Positions 50,078 through 59,298 of a DNA stretch of 64,000 bases are shown here, one piece after another. The first letter of the stretch is position 1. Every line of letters begins with the position of its first letter. Source of the DNA: Oscillospiraceae bacterium (lineage in GTDB: Bacteria; Bacillota; Clostridia; Oscillospirales; Oscillospiraceae); the NCBI GenBank assembly GCA_017398625.1, contig JAFQFP010000031.1, positions 41,458-105,457 on the forward strand, given 5' to 3'. The position numbers and the translations under genes were made by a program. Under the pieces are notes generated by a model. The model ran no database searches. It was not told the origin of the DNA and saw nothing but the letters and a program-made list of their open reading frames with translations.

Positions 50078-52192
50078 TTAATACAACGCAAACACCAGCC
50101 GGTGGAGGAGCCGCAGGGGCAGAGATTTTTCCCGCAGCGCTTCTTCCAGCTCCTGCTGACCCTGCCGCAGCAGTGTCAGCTCTCCCTCCGTTAAGGTGTG
50201 CTGGCTGAATTTCGCCTTCCGTGCCAGAAGATACAGCTCCCGCTCCGGCTGCTGCTTCAAAAGCCGTGCCGCCATGCCACATTCCCGCCACAGCGCCAGC
50301 GCCTGCTGATTTGCCGTTCCCGTTCTGCGCTTTCTGCGCCGCAGATACAGCCGAAGCTGCCACTGCAGCACCGCCAGCGCTGCCGCCAGCACCGGGATCA
50401 GCACCGGCAGCACCCATTTCCCAAGGGAAAGGGTGGGCTGCTCCGGATCCTCGGGCAGCTCCGGTGTGGGCTTGTCCTCCGGAGTCGTTGCCACCGGAGA
50501 GGTATGGTCTTCCGGTCTTGTCTGCTCCGGCTGGGTGGTCTGGGGCCGGGTCTGCTCCGGCTGTGTTCCGCTGCTGCCGGGGGTCGCCTCCATGGGGATC
50601 CAGCCCAGCCCCGGCAGGGTATATTCCACCCATGCGTGGGCATCGCCTCCGGTGACCTGTACCGTTGTGCCTGCCGTTCCGGTAACTGCGTAGCCGGTCA
50701 CATACCGGGTGGGTATTCCCGCCGCCCGGAGCAGCACAGCCGCGGCGCTGGCAAAATGGGTGCAGTAACCGCTGTCGCACTCCTCTAAAAACCAAAGGGC
50801 AAAATCCTTTTCCCCGTCGGGCATTCTGGGGGTATTCAAGTCGTAAACAGCGGAGTTTTTCACATAGGCAAGGAGCTTGTCGATCTTCTGCCGCGCCTTC
50901 GCGTCATAGGCGATGGGCACCGGTTCTCCCAGAACTGCCTCGGCGATCTGCTCCGCCCGTTCCCGGGTGGTCTCCGGCAAGGCCAGATAGTCATCCATAG
51001 GCTGGGAAAAGCTGTCCTGCCAATCGTCGGCAGCACCGGGCGTTAGCTCCCATACCTCCATTTTGTATTCCACCAGCCGCTGGCTGTTGCTGATCCTCCA
51101 TGAATAGATGCTCTGATTACCGACAAATGTGGAAGAAGTCAACTGCTCCAGCCGTGTGTTGCAATAATAGGGCACATACAGCACCGGGTGGACATTGTTG
51201 GTGTGGATCTTCACTGTGCCTACGCTGACAAGCTGTTCAATGCCCCAGATCCCCTCCGGGGTCGGCTGTCCTTGATTCCATTTCGTTCCGGTATACTCAC
51301 CGTAGGCGTAGCCCCGCAGATAGGTGGTGCCGCTCCGCACGGGAACGACCTTCATCACCACGGTGGTATTTTCTCCCTTGGGACCCACCGAGGTCAGATA
51401 TACATGGGAGCCCAGCACCTGAGGGGACTGGATATTGGAAACGCTGGGCACGGTGGGCTTGGTCAGCTCCACATTTTCCAGCGATTGGGTAAAGCTGCGA
51501 AATAAGCTTTCCAGCTTGTCCGCCCCGCCTTGCAGGGCATAGCTGTCCTTGGGAAACAGCAGAAACAGCACCAGTAGAAACACCGCCGAGGGTACTGCCA
51601 GATAGCCAACCAACGCCGCGGCATGACCGGTCTCCCGCCGCCGCAGCTCCTGAGACAGGATCAGCAAAACAAGCCCCAGCAGCAGAAAAAACAGATAGAG
51701 CTCATGGGGTACCGTATCCGTGACCACCAGACAGCTTGCCAGCGGCAAAGCAGACACCGTCACCGCAGACCAGATCCCTCGGCCGCGGAACACCACTGCC
51801 AGCACGGAAAGCTCCGTGACCGCCGCCAGCAGGCACAAAGCAGCGGTGACATCGGCACCGGGCTGCCCGATCCGGGAAACACCGTAGGCAGCGGAATACG
51901 CCTTGGAGATCCTGCCTGCCAAGGCACTCACAGAACCTGCCAGCTCACCGCGCCAGAGCATCAGCAGCCCCAGCACCGCAGCACCGATCAGCAGCCAGCC
52001 TGCCTTTCCCTTGTGAAACGCCACAGCGCCTGCCGCCGCGAAGCCAACGCACCACAGCAGCAGGATCAGCACCGACACATTCTCCATGCCAAAGCCGGAA
52101 AGAACGCAGCCGCAGCCGCCAAAGGCGATGGCAGCCGCCAAAAAACCTCCCGTCACCGCGGGAAACAAGGCTTTAGACTTCACCGCTGTCAC
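50078..52192 (-). CDS. TgpA-like membrane protein with transglutaminase domain
   Basis: A 704-aa protein: seven to nine N-terminal membrane helices (about 10-240), an extracytoplasmic transglutaminase-like domain with CDSGYCTHFASAAAVLLRAA (catalytic Cys near 475), GDAHAWVEY (His near 513) and GWIPMEATPG (Asp-equivalent near 528), a TQPEQTRP-rich linker, one more helix and a cytoplasmic tail of about 90 residues. This is the layout of TgpA/YebA-type proteins that occur with MoxR and DUF58 genes. Family function is not settled; a periplasmic or surface protease/transglutaminase is likely. Overlaps DUF58 by 20 bp. Confidence 0.9.
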   Translation of the reverse strand: MTAVKSKALFPAVTGGFLAAAIAFGGCGCVLSGFGMENVSVLILLLWCVGFAAAGAVAFHKGKAGWLLIGAAVLGLLMLWRGELAGSVSALAGRISKAYSAAYGVSRIGQPGADVTAALCLLAAVTELSVLAVVFRGRGIWSAVTVSALPLASCLVVTDTVPHELYLFFLLLGLVLLILSQELRRRETGHAAALVGYLAVPSAVFLLVLFLLFPKDSYALQGGADKLESLFRSFTQSLENVELTKPTVPSVSNIQSPQVLGSHVYLTSVGPKGENTTVVMKVVPVRSGTTYLRGYAYGEYTGTKWNQGQPTPEGIWGIEQLVSVGTVKIHTNNVHPVLYVPYYCNTRLEQLTSSTFVGNQSIYSWRISNSQRLVEYKMEVWELTPGAADDWQDSFSQPMDDYLALPETTRERAEQIAEAVLGEPVPIAYDAKARQKIDKLLAYVKNSAVYDLNTPRMPDGEKDFALWFLEECDSGYCTHFASAAAVLLRAAGIPTRYVTGYAVTGTAGTTVQVTGGDAHAWVEYTLPGLGWIPMEATPGSSGTQPEQTRPQTTQPEQTRPEDHTSPVATTPEDKPTPELPEDPEQPTLSLGKWVLPVLIPVLAAALAVLQWQLRLYLRRRKRRTGTANQQALALWRECGMAARLLKQQPERELYLLARKAKFSQHTLTEGELTLLRQGQQELEEALREKSLPLRLLHRLVFALY

Positions 52193-53099
52193 CTCCTATG
52201 TGGAAGTGCCACGCGGCAGCCATAAAGACCGGGGTTGCCGCACTTCTATCGGCGCCTTCTGCCAAAATAGCGTCCATCGCCTGCCAAAGGGTCTTTTCAT
52301 CGGTGACGGCATAGCCTTGCATGCCGCTTCCCGTGAGACATTGGATCCGGTGGGAAATCTGATGGCTTAGCAGATACCGGCTCATCCAGAGCAGCCTGCC
52401 CAGCTTGCTGTCGATCTGCTCCGCAGTTCCCCGGAGGGTCAGCGTCAGCAGCGCCAAGCCCCGCAAAGGCTCCATGGGCTCCCGCAGGATCAGCTTTCCC
52501 GTTTTCGCGGACAGCTTCCAATGCACCTGATTCAAATTATCACCGGGGCGGTACAGCCGCAGCTCATGGTTTTCCGCGAAGCCGCCGCCGGGCTTTGGCT
52601 TGAAGCTGGAGGAAAGATAGGCGGAAAGATCCGGCGGGTCGCTGACGGCAATGGGTACAGGACGCACCAACAGCGCCGTGCCTTGGCAGCGGCGCAGCCG
52701 AATACGGAACAGCCCCAGATAATCATAATACCATGCCCTGCGTACATCGATCCGCAGCCGGGTGCAGTGGACAGTGGGCAGAGGCTCCTCCGCCTCATAC
52801 CGCCGCCGCTCCCCGGAAATGCTTTCCCGCAGCTCCAGCCGGGAACGGACAGGCGGCGGTGGCAGCGGACAGCTGCTCAGCCCCTTTGCCCATGTGACAG
52901 TGCCCTTGTCCACCGCCGGGGCAGGACAATGCACCGTCAGTACCAGCTTTCTCGCCGCCACCAAGCTGCATAGCAGAGAAAGCCACGGCAGCCCCACCGC
53001 CAGCATCAGCAGAAAGAACGCCATCCACTCCCGGTATGCCCAGTAAAATACCAGACACAGCGCCAGCAGCAGGGCATACAAAATTCTTCTCAATGCCAT
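52173..53099 (-). CDS. DUF58 domain-containing protein
   Basis: A 308-aa protein with two N-terminal hydrophobic helices (about 5-50) and a DUF58 domain with a von Willebrand A-like core. The family signature appears near 205-215 as YRPGDNLNQVHWKLSAKTG. Such proteins are coupled to MoxR ATPases, perhaps as adaptor or metal-binding scaffolds. It starts one base after the MoxR stop and overlaps the transglutaminase gene. Confidence 0.9.
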   Translation of the reverse strand: MALRRILYALLLALCLVFYWAYREWMAFFLLMLAVGLPWLSLLCSLVAARKLVLTVHCPAPAVDKGTVTWAKGLSSCPLPPPPVRSRLELRESISGERRRYEAEEPLPTVHCTRLRIDVRRAWYYDYLGLFRIRLRRCQGTALLVRPVPIAVSDPPDLSAYLSSSFKPKPGGGFAENHELRLYRPGDNLNQVHWKLSAKTGKLILREPMEPLRGLALLTLTLRGTAEQIDSKLGRLLWMSRYLLSHQISHRIQCLTGSGMQGYAVTDEKTLWQAMDAILAEGADRSAATPVFMAAAWHFHIGGDSGEV

Positions 53100-53100
53100 A

Positions 53101-54054
53101 TCACTTCAGCTTGGGCACAGGCACAGACGAAAGGATCTCCCGCAGCACCTGCTGGGCATCCACCCCCTGCCCCTGCGCCTTGGCAGACAGCAGCAGCCGG
53201 TGGGCGATGGTATGTACGAACACTTCCTTCACATCCTCAGGCACCACATAGTCCCTGCCCCGCAGCCGCGCCACAGCCTTTGCCATGGCGGTGGCAGACA
53301 GGGTTGCACGGGGGCTGGCACCCCGGAGAATGTATGCATTGGCTCTTGTGGCGGTGATCAGCTCCACGATGTAGCCCACCACCTCCGGTGCTACATAGGT
53401 TGCTGCCACTTCCTCCCGAATCAAGCTCAGCTCCCCGGCGGTGAGCAGGGGCATCAGCTCCGTCAGCGGATCTCTGCCCTGCCGGCCCAGAACCATCGCC
53501 ACCTCATCCTTGGCGCTGGGATATCCAAGGCTCAGCCGAATGGCAAAACGATCCATCTGGCTGTCGGGCAGAAGCTGGGTGCCTGCCGCACCGGTGGGAT
53601 TCTGGGTGGCGATGACGATGAAGGGATCGGGCAAACGGTAGGTCTTGCCGTCCACGGTGACCTGCCCCTCCTCCATGGCCTCCAAAAGCGCCGATTGGGT
53701 GCGGGAGGTGGCACGGTTCAGCTCATCCGCCAGAAACAGGTTGCACAGCACCGCACCGGGCTGGTAGACCATGGTGCCGTCTGTCTGGTTCAGCACACTG
53801 TAGCCGGTGATATCGCTGGGCAGTACATCGGGGGTGAACTGAACACGGTTGTAGGAAAGCCCCAGCGTCTTGGAAAACGCCAGCGCCATGGTGGTCTTGC
53901 CCACACCGGGGATATCCTCCAAAAGAATATGCCCCTTTGCCAAAATAGCAGCCAGCACCCACAGCAGGGTCTGATCCTTACCCACCACCACACGGCGCAC
54001 CTGTCCTAAGATCCGCTGGACACGGCTGATCACGGCATCACTTTTCGTTTGCAT
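53101..54054 (-). CDS. MoxR family AAA+ ATPase
   Basis: A 317-aa AAA+ ATPase with Walker A DIPGVGKTTMA (near 46-56), Walker B LFLADELNRA (near 111) and sensor region IATQNPTGAAGTQLLPDSQM (near 149-168). MoxR proteins act as chaperones that help assemble or activate partner proteins such as the DUF58/transglutaminase set that follows. Its in-frame extension to 54324 has no homology support, while GGGAGG precedes the ATG at 54054. First gene of the three-gene operon. Confidence 0.94.
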   Translation of the reverse strand: MQTKSDAVISRVQRILGQVRRVVVGKDQTLLWVLAAILAKGHILLEDIPGVGKTTMALAFSKTLGLSYNRVQFTPDVLPSDITGYSVLNQTDGTMVYQPGAVLCNLFLADELNRATSRTQSALLEAMEEGQVTVDGKTYRLPDPFIVIATQNPTGAAGTQLLPDSQMDRFAIRLSLGYPSAKDEVAMVLGRQGRDPLTELMPLLTAGELSLIREEVAATYVAPEVVGYIVELITATRANAYILRGASPRATLSATAMAKAVARLRGRDYVVPEDVKEVFVHTIAHRLLLSAKAQGQGVDAQQVLREILSSVPVPKLK

Positions 54055-54166
54055 TGGCAGTTCCTCCCGGATTTTCCTAATTTTATCTTTATTATAGCCC
54101 CCTGTGCGCCCCAATGCAAGCAAACCGCCCCGAATTAAGGATTTATTAAAAATTCCCGTTCCTTTC

Positions 54167-54195
54167 TTGAAAAAATCCTTATTTTTGGCTATGAT
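54167..54195 (+). promoter_or_regulatory. Promoter of the DUF2461 gene
   Basis: TTGAAA (54167-54172), 17-bp spacer, TATGAT (54190-54195), 26 bp before the ATG. Confidence 0.6.
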
Positions 54196-54220
54196 ATAGA
54201 AAAAAGCAGGAGGAAACACC

Positions 54221-54868
54221 ATGTTTGAAGGCTTTACCCCGGAAACCTTTGATTTTCTTTGGGGCATCCGCATGAATAATAACCGTCCTTGGTTTCTAGA
54301 GCACAAGCAGCAGTATATCGACACTCTTTATGAGCCTATGAAGGCGCTGGGCAAGGAGCTGTTTGCCCCCTTTATGGACCGTCCGGGCAACATTTTGAAG
54401 GTCAGCCGCATCTACCGGGATGCCCGGCTCCACCACCCCGACCCCTATAAGGAAAGTCTGTGGGTTTCCATCCGCCGGGATGCTGAATGGTGGGCGGAGA
54501 ACCCCTGTATGTACTTTGATATCCGCCCGGAGGGGGTAAGCTACGGCTTTTCCCTGTGGCGGCCCAGAGTTGCCACCATGGAGGACTTCCGCCGTTATAT
54601 CAGCAGCCACAGCGATGAATTTCTGTCTTTGATCGCAAAAACCGAGGCAGACACCGGCTTGCCGGTGACCGCAGAGCTTTATAAACGCCCCAAGCCCACC
54701 GACGACCCCCGGCTGGCGCCCTACTTCGCATGGAAGACCAATATCGGCTGTGAGCGGTTTGAAGAACCGTCGGAGGCGCTGTTTGGTCGGGAGCTGGGTC
54801 AACGGGCGCTGGAGCTGTTCACCCGGCTGATCCCCCTCTACGAATTTTTCACCCGATTTCAGGTGTGA
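54221..54868 (+). CDS. DUF2461 family protein
   Basis: A 215-aa cytoplasmic protein matching the DUF2461/YoxA-like family: the NNNRPWFLEHKQQY N-terminus (near 19-32), ILKVSRIYRDARLHH and the FDIRPEGVSYGFSLWRP core (near 101-117) are characteristic. Function is unknown. Monocistronic and divergent from the MoxR operon, with its own promoter. Confidence 0.85.
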   Translation: MFEGFTPETFDFLWGIRMNNNRPWFLEHKQQYIDTLYEPMKALGKELFAPFMDRPGNILKVSRIYRDARLHHPDPYKESLWVSIRRDAEWWAENPCMYFDIRPEGVSYGFSLWRPRVATMEDFRRYISSHSDEFLSLIAKTEADTGLPVTAELYKRPKPTDDPRLAPYFAWKTNIGCERFEEPSEALFGRELGQRALELFTRLIPLYEFFTRFQV

Positions 54869-54921
54869 TCCAAAAATATGTACAGACGGAAAGCCGTCAC
54901 CTTCCGTCCATTCGCATCATT

Positions 54922-55021
54922 CCGGAGATACTCTTGACCCAAATGTATGATCCTTCCTCGGCTCTGTCGTCACGGATCCGGCTTCCGGCCATTCATTTGT
55001 GTCCATGGGTAGTATGACCGG
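54922..55021. repeat. Long imperfect inverted repeat
   Basis: The left arm (54922-54953) and right arm (54989-55021) are imperfect reverse complements sharing CCGG, ATACT, GAC-CAAATG and ATG blocks; a 35-bp loop with its own ATCC...GGAT pairing separates them. The gap between DUF2461 and mscS holds no gene. Confidence 0.35.
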
Positions 55022-55043
55022 AAACAGCGGCTCTATGCATGAA

Positions 55044-55079
55044 AAATTCCCCAGTGTCCCGAAGGACACTGGGGAATTT
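55044..55079. terminator. Bidirectional terminator between DUF2461 and the MscS gene
   Basis: AAATTCCCCAGTGTCC, CGAA loop, GGACACTGGGGAATTT; a perfect stem flanked by A and T tracts. Confidence 0.93.
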
Positions 55080-55089
55080 CTTTGAAAAA

Positions 55090-55872
55090 TTACTTGTCCA
55101 GATGTACATTGATGTGGGGGAAGGTCATCTTGATGCCCTTTGCGTCGAACACAGCCTTGATGTTCTTGTTGGTGTCAAACAGAGCCGTCCAGTAATCGTT
55201 GGTGTCTGCCCAGACATGCAGGGTATACTCGATGGCGCTTTCGCCATACTTCACCACGGCAGCCATGGGAGCGGGCTCCTGCAGCACGCAGGCAACACCG
55301 GCACCTGCCTCACGCAGAGCAGCCAGCACATCCTCGATGGGCTCGCTGTAAGCAGCGCAGACGGTGGTCTCCACGCGGCGGATGCCACGGGTGGTGTAGT
55401 TGACGATGTTGGCGGAGGTCACAGCGCTGTTGGGGATGCTGACTTCCTTGTTGTCGGGGGTTGCCAGCTTGGTGTAGGTCAGACCGATCTCCAGTACGGT
55501 GCCCACCTGTCCGGCGATCTCAACCAGATCGTTGGAAACGAAGGGCTTGGTGTACAGCAGGACGAAGCCGCTGACCAGATTGGTCAGCAGGTTCTGCACG
55601 GACAGGGAAATTGCCAGCGTCAGAACGCTTGCCAGCGCGATGATGCCGGTAACATCGATGCCCAGACGGGAAGCGATCATCAGCAGCAGCAGACCCCACA
55701 GAACGGTTTTTACCACGGTCTTGATCAGGCTGTGTGCCACCTTCTCCAGCTTGGACTTCTCCAGCAGCTTGTTGACCAGCTGCATGATCAGATGGATCAC
55801 CACATAACCGATGACCAGCATCAGCACAACGGGAACCAGATCATACAGCAGGAAATTGATCAGATTTAACAT
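55090..55872 (-). CDS. Small-conductance mechanosensitive ion channel (MscS family)
   Basis: A 260-aa MscS-type channel: one membrane helix at the N-terminus, the pore helix region with ASVLTLAISLSVQNLLTNLV (near 80-99), the beta domain (KPFVSNDLVEIAGQVGTVLE) and an alpha/beta C-terminal domain ending in INVHLDK. It protects against hypo-osmotic shock by releasing solutes. It has a TTGCCA-17-TATAAT promoter and AAGGAG site, and is monocistronic. Confidence 0.95.
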   Translation of the reverse strand: MLNLINFLLYDLVPVVLMLVIGYVVIHLIMQLVNKLLEKSKLEKVAHSLIKTVVKTVLWGLLLLMIASRLGIDVTGIIALASVLTLAISLSVQNLLTNLVSGFVLLYTKPFVSNDLVEIAGQVGTVLEIGLTYTKLATPDNKEVSIPNSAVTSANIVNYTTRGIRRVETTVCAAYSEPIEDVLAALREAGAGVACVLQEPAPMAAVVKYGESAIEYTLHVWADTNDYWTALFDTNKNIKAVFDAKGIKMTFPHINVHLDK

Positions 55873-55907
55873 TGTTTTCGCTCCTTTTCAAAAATTTGAA
55901 CAAATAC

Positions 55908-55936
55908 ATTATATCCCTATTCCCACTGTTTGGCAA
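55908..55936 (-). promoter_or_regulatory. Promoter of the MscS gene
   Basis: Minus strand TTGCCA (55936-55931), 17-bp spacer, perfect TATAAT (55913-55908). Confidence 0.7.
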
Positions 55937-56033
55937 GAGCAAGATTAAAGGTATCTTAATAATTCTTCCTCTTTCTTCTTAAGAACTAACCTGTTATAAT
56001 AAAGGCACATAAGTCAAAGGGGGATCTTCCGCC

Positions 56034-56732
56034 ATGTACACCATACTTATCTGCGATGATCAGCCGGATATCGTAAACGCACTGAAAATATATCTTGCCC
56101 CGGAGGGCTACCGTCTGCTGGAGGCTTTCACCGGCAAGCAGGCCTTGGAGACCGTGCAAAAAGAGGATGTCCACCTGATCCTAATGGACATCATGATGCC
56201 GGAAATGGACGGCATCACCGCCACCGCCAAGATCCGGGAGATCTCCAATGTACCCATCATTTTTCTCACCGCCAAATCTGAGACTCAAGATATGGTGCTG
56301 GGCTTGAATGTGGGTGCCGATGATTATATCACCAAGCCCTTTGTCCCAGTGGAGGTGCTGGCACGGGTGCGCTCTCAGCTTCGCCGCTACGCCAAGCTGG
56401 GCAGCCGTGTCCCGGAGGATGCCGCCGATGTGCTCACCGTAGGGGGCATCACCTTGAACGACACCTCCAAGACCGCCGCTGTGGACGGTGAGCCGGTGGC
56501 GCTGACCCCCATTGAGTACAGCATCCTGCGGCTACTGATGCGCAACCCCGGCAAGGTCTACTCCACCAAGGCGCTGTATGAGGAGGTTTGGCAGGAGGCA
56601 GCCATGGGCAGCGAGGGTGCTGTTGCCGTGCATATCCGCCACCTGCGGGAAAAGATCGAGATCAACCCCTCCGAGCCCCGGTATCTGAAGGTAGTCTGGG
56701 GTCAGGGCTACAAAATGGAAGGAGGAAAGTAA
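56034..56732 (+). CDS. Response regulator, OmpR family
   Basis: A 232-aa two-component regulator: receiver domain with acidic D8-D9, phospho-acceptor D52 in ILMDIMMP and conserved K in FLTAKSE, then a winged helix DNA-binding domain (from about 135, with LTPIEYSILRLLMRN and AVAVHIRHLREKIE). A TATAAT lies near 56000 upstream. It is directly followed by its sensor kinase, whose TTG start abuts the stop. Confidence 0.96.
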   Translation: MYTILICDDQPDIVNALKIYLAPEGYRLLEAFTGKQALETVQKEDVHLILMDIMMPEMDGITATAKIREISNVPIIFLTAKSETQDMVLGLNVGADDYITKPFVPVEVLARVRSQLRRYAKLGSRVPEDAADVLTVGGITLNDTSKTAAVDGEPVALTPIEYSILRLLMRNPGKVYSTKALYEEVWQEAAMGSEGAVAVHIRHLREKIEINPSEPRYLKVVWGQGYKMEGGK

Positions 56733-58997
56733 TTGCACAACCACATCCTGTTTAAGTTTATCGCCATTTTGCTCTGTGCCTGCTGCCTCCTTGCCGCCGT
56801 TGGCGCAGGTGTTGGTATCGCTGTGCTGGAAAGCTGCGGTCTGTATGACGGCACACCGCAGGAGCTGATGCAGGACACCAAGGATTCCCGGCTGTGGTCT
56901 CTTGCCCACGACATAGCCTATCACTATGCCGCCACCGAGCTGGGCGGCTGCCCGGAAGCATTGGCAGATCGGCGGGACTACTACTCTACCATCCGCTATT
57001 TCCCGGACAGCAGCAAATGGTTCTACACCGTTACCGATGAAAACGGCACCGTGGTGGACGGCACCTATACCAACCAAGTCTACGACCAAGGCTACTCCAC
57101 CCATCTGACCGCCTATTACCCTACGGTGCTGAGCCGATTGATCTACCGCCACGGGGTACTGATCGACGGCTCCTTGGACCCCTCCACACCCGCGGAGACC
57201 TTTGACCAAGGAGAGACCGTTCCCCAAACCACCGCCCCGCAGACCTTTGACCCCTTTATCTCCACCGATGCCGGCTATGAGCACACGGAGAGTACCGGCT
57301 ACAGCGACGGAGAATACAGCTATGACTATCTGCTGGGCTACAAACACTCACCCATGCTTCTGGTCACCCTGTATCTGCAGGAGGATGCCTACACCGGTGA
57401 CCCGGCGGAAAATATTCTGGAGCAGGTATGGCACTACCGCTATCAGCTTCCCATGGTGCTGGGAGGCGCTCTGCTGCTGTTTGCCGCTTTGCTGGTATAC
57501 CTGTGCTGCGCCGCCGGACGCGCTCCCAAACGGGAGGAGGTCAAGCCCGGCGGGCTGAACCTGCTGCCGCTGGATCTTTATGCCGCCATCGTGGCGGTGG
57601 CGGGGGTTCTGGCACTGCTGTTTATTGTAGAAATCCTTCCCTACAATTTGCTGGATATTCAGCTATGTCTCATTGGTCTGATCGTAGGCGGCATCGGACT
57701 TGTTCTCTGCCTGCTGGTGGTGGGCTTCCTGTTCGCCTGCGCCGCCCAGTTCAAAATGGGCGGTCTCTACTGGCTGCGCCACAGCTTGACCGGTATGGTT
57801 TTGGTTCTGGGCTGGCGCATCCTCCGTTGGGGCTGGCGGCTGCTGAAGCGGATGGCGCTGTGGCTGAAAACCAAGCTGCCGCCGCTGATAAAGCTGTTCT
57901 TCCAAAAACTGGAGGCTCTGATCCGCTGGCTCTGGCAGAGCGTGAAAACGCTGATCCTGTTCTTACTGAACGGCGTGAAAAAGGCGGCGCTTTGGCTGTG
58001 GGGTCTGCTTAGCCGATTCTGCGCCCTGCTGCCGCTGACATGGCAATGGCTGCTCACCGCATTTCTGATGGCTTTTCTTCTGTTCGTGGGCATCCGCTCC
58101 CACAACGCCGTGACCCTGCTTCTGAGCCTTGCCATCTGCTTGGGTATCCTGCTCTATGGCACCCAAGCCTTCGGTACGCTGCTGGAAAGCGTGAAACGGA
58201 TGAGCAAGGGAGATCTGGGCTCCAAGGTGGATGACCGGCTGATGGTGGGCAGCTTTAAGGATTTCTCCGATCACCTCAACGATCTGGCAGGGGTCGCTAC
58301 TATGGCAGCTCAGCAGCAGATGAAGTCGGAGCGAATGAAAGCCGAGCTGGTGACCAATGTGTCCCACGATATCAAGACCCCGCTGACCTCCATCATCAAC
58401 TATGTGGATCTGCTGCAGAAGGCGCAGACCAAGGAGGAAACGGAGGAATATCTGGAAGTCCTCTCCCGCCAATCCCAGCGAATGAAAAAGCTCATTGACG
58501 ATCTGATGGAAATGAGCAAGGCTTCCACCGGCAACCTGCCTGTGGAGATCACCAAGGTGGATGCCGTGGAAGCGGTGAATCAAGCGCTGGGCGAGTTTGC
58601 TGACAAGCTCTCTGCCGCCCAGCTTGCCCCTGTGTTCCAGCCCCCGGAAAAGCCGGTGCTGATCCGTGCCGACGGCCGTCTGGCATGGCGGGTACTGAGC
58701 AACCTGCTGAGCAACGCGGTAAAATACGCCCTCCCCGGCACCCGTCTGTATGTGGATCTGGTGGAGGTGGACGCGCAGGTGCTGATCTCTTTGAAAAACA
58801 TCTCCCGTGAACCGCTGAATGTCAGCTCCGAGGAGCTGATGGAGCGGTTTGTCCGTGGGGATGCCTCCCGAAACACCGAGGGCAGCGGTCTGGGATTGAA
58901 TATCGCCAAAAGTCTGATGGAGCTTCAGCACGGTCAGCTTCAGCTTCTCATCGACGGCGACCTGTTCAAAGCCACTCTGATCTTCCCCAAGGCGTGA
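56733..58997 (+). CDS. Sensor histidine kinase with extended multi-helix membrane region
   Basis: A 754-aa kinase starting at TTG (GGAGGAAAG precedes). An N-terminal helix (about 5-30) and a large extracytoplasmic region (about 35-235) lead to a long membrane section with eight or more helices (about 240-470), far more than the usual two. Then a short HAMP-like linker (KRMSKGDLGSKV), the H box VTNVSHDIKTP with His545, N box NLLSNAVKYA, and G box GSGLGLNIAKSL near the end. It phosphorylates the upstream OmpR regulator. The helix-rich middle contains Trp/Leu/Lys repeats (LKRMALWLKTKLPPLIKLFF) that may be amphipathic. Signal unknown. Confidence 0.93.
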   Translation: MHNHILFKFIAILLCACCLLAAVGAGVGIAVLESCGLYDGTPQELMQDTKDSRLWSLAHDIAYHYAATELGGCPEALADRRDYYSTIRYFPDSSKWFYTVTDENGTVVDGTYTNQVYDQGYSTHLTAYYPTVLSRLIYRHGVLIDGSLDPSTPAETFDQGETVPQTTAPQTFDPFISTDAGYEHTESTGYSDGEYSYDYLLGYKHSPMLLVTLYLQEDAYTGDPAENILEQVWHYRYQLPMVLGGALLLFAALLVYLCCAAGRAPKREEVKPGGLNLLPLDLYAAIVAVAGVLALLFIVEILPYNLLDIQLCLIGLIVGGIGLVLCLLVVGFLFACAAQFKMGGLYWLRHSLTGMVLVLGWRILRWGWRLLKRMALWLKTKLPPLIKLFFQKLEALIRWLWQSVKTLILFLLNGVKKAALWLWGLLSRFCALLPLTWQWLLTAFLMAFLLFVGIRSHNAVTLLLSLAICLGILLYGTQAFGTLLESVKRMSKGDLGSKVDDRLMVGSFKDFSDHLNDLAGVATMAAQQQMKSERMKAELVTNVSHDIKTPLTSIINYVDLLQKAQTKEETEEYLEVLSRQSQRMKKLIDDLMEMSKASTGNLPVEITKVDAVEAVNQALGEFADKLSAAQLAPVFQPPEKPVLIRADGRLAWRVLSNLLSNAVKYALPGTRLYVDLVEVDAQVLISLKNISREPLNVSSEELMERFVRGDASRNTEGSGLGLNIAKSLMELQHGQLQLLIDGDLFKATLIFPKA

Positions 58998-59036
58998 TGT
59001 TCAAAATTTCGTCATTTTTTGTTTTCAATTGTGTCA

Positions 59037-59064
59037 TTGGCTGTTCAAAAGCCGGTGCTATGAT
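59037..59064 (+). promoter_or_regulatory. Promoter of a possible small RNA
   Basis: TTGGCT (59037-59042), 16-bp spacer, TATGAT (59059-59064); no protein gene follows before a terminator 95 bp downstream. Confidence 0.45.
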
Positions 59065-59070
59065 GACCAC

Positions 59071-59187
59071 AGAAAGGCGGCGGAAGCCGTGAGCCGCTGT
59101 CTTTCCCTCCGTAGATCCTCTTTTCTACCTCTCTTCTTTCCAAACCCCTTAGCAAAGAAAAGTCCGCTGATCCTCAGCGGACTTTTC
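59071..59187 (+). ncRNA. Candidate small RNA between the histidine kinase and phosphoribosyltransferase genes
   Basis: A promoter-like element, then a GAAAG/CTTTC and GCGGC/GCCGC two-stem structure (59072-59106), a pyrimidine-rich single-stranded stretch and a perfect intrinsic terminator (59158-59186) define a ~117-nt transcript with no long ORF (only a 10-codon frame). No known RNA family is recognised. Confidence 0.35.
59158..59186 (+). terminator. Intrinsic terminator, first copy
   Basis: AAAAGTCCGCTGA, TCC loop, TCAGCGGACTTTT. A near-identical hairpin is at 59447-59475. Confidence 0.88.
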
Positions 59188-59190
59188 CCT

Positions 59191-59298
59191 GTCTGTCAAA
59201 AAAGAAGTTTTTGACAGACTGACAGAGGTCAAGAAAGCCCCAAAGACAAGGAAACCGCACTCGTCGGCGTACAGATGGTACGGTAGAGGGCGGTTTCC
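59191..59298. repeat. Structured palindromic element in the intergenic region
   Basis: A GTCTGTCAAAAA/TTTTTGACAGAC hairpin (59191-59219) is followed by a nested hairpin GGAAACCGC...GCGGTTTCC (59250-59298) with a GCGTAC/GTAC inner stem; a GCTTGC-GAA-GCAAGC hairpin lies just after (near 59317-59331). The 548-bp gap between 58998 and 59545 holds no protein gene. Confidence 0.5.
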
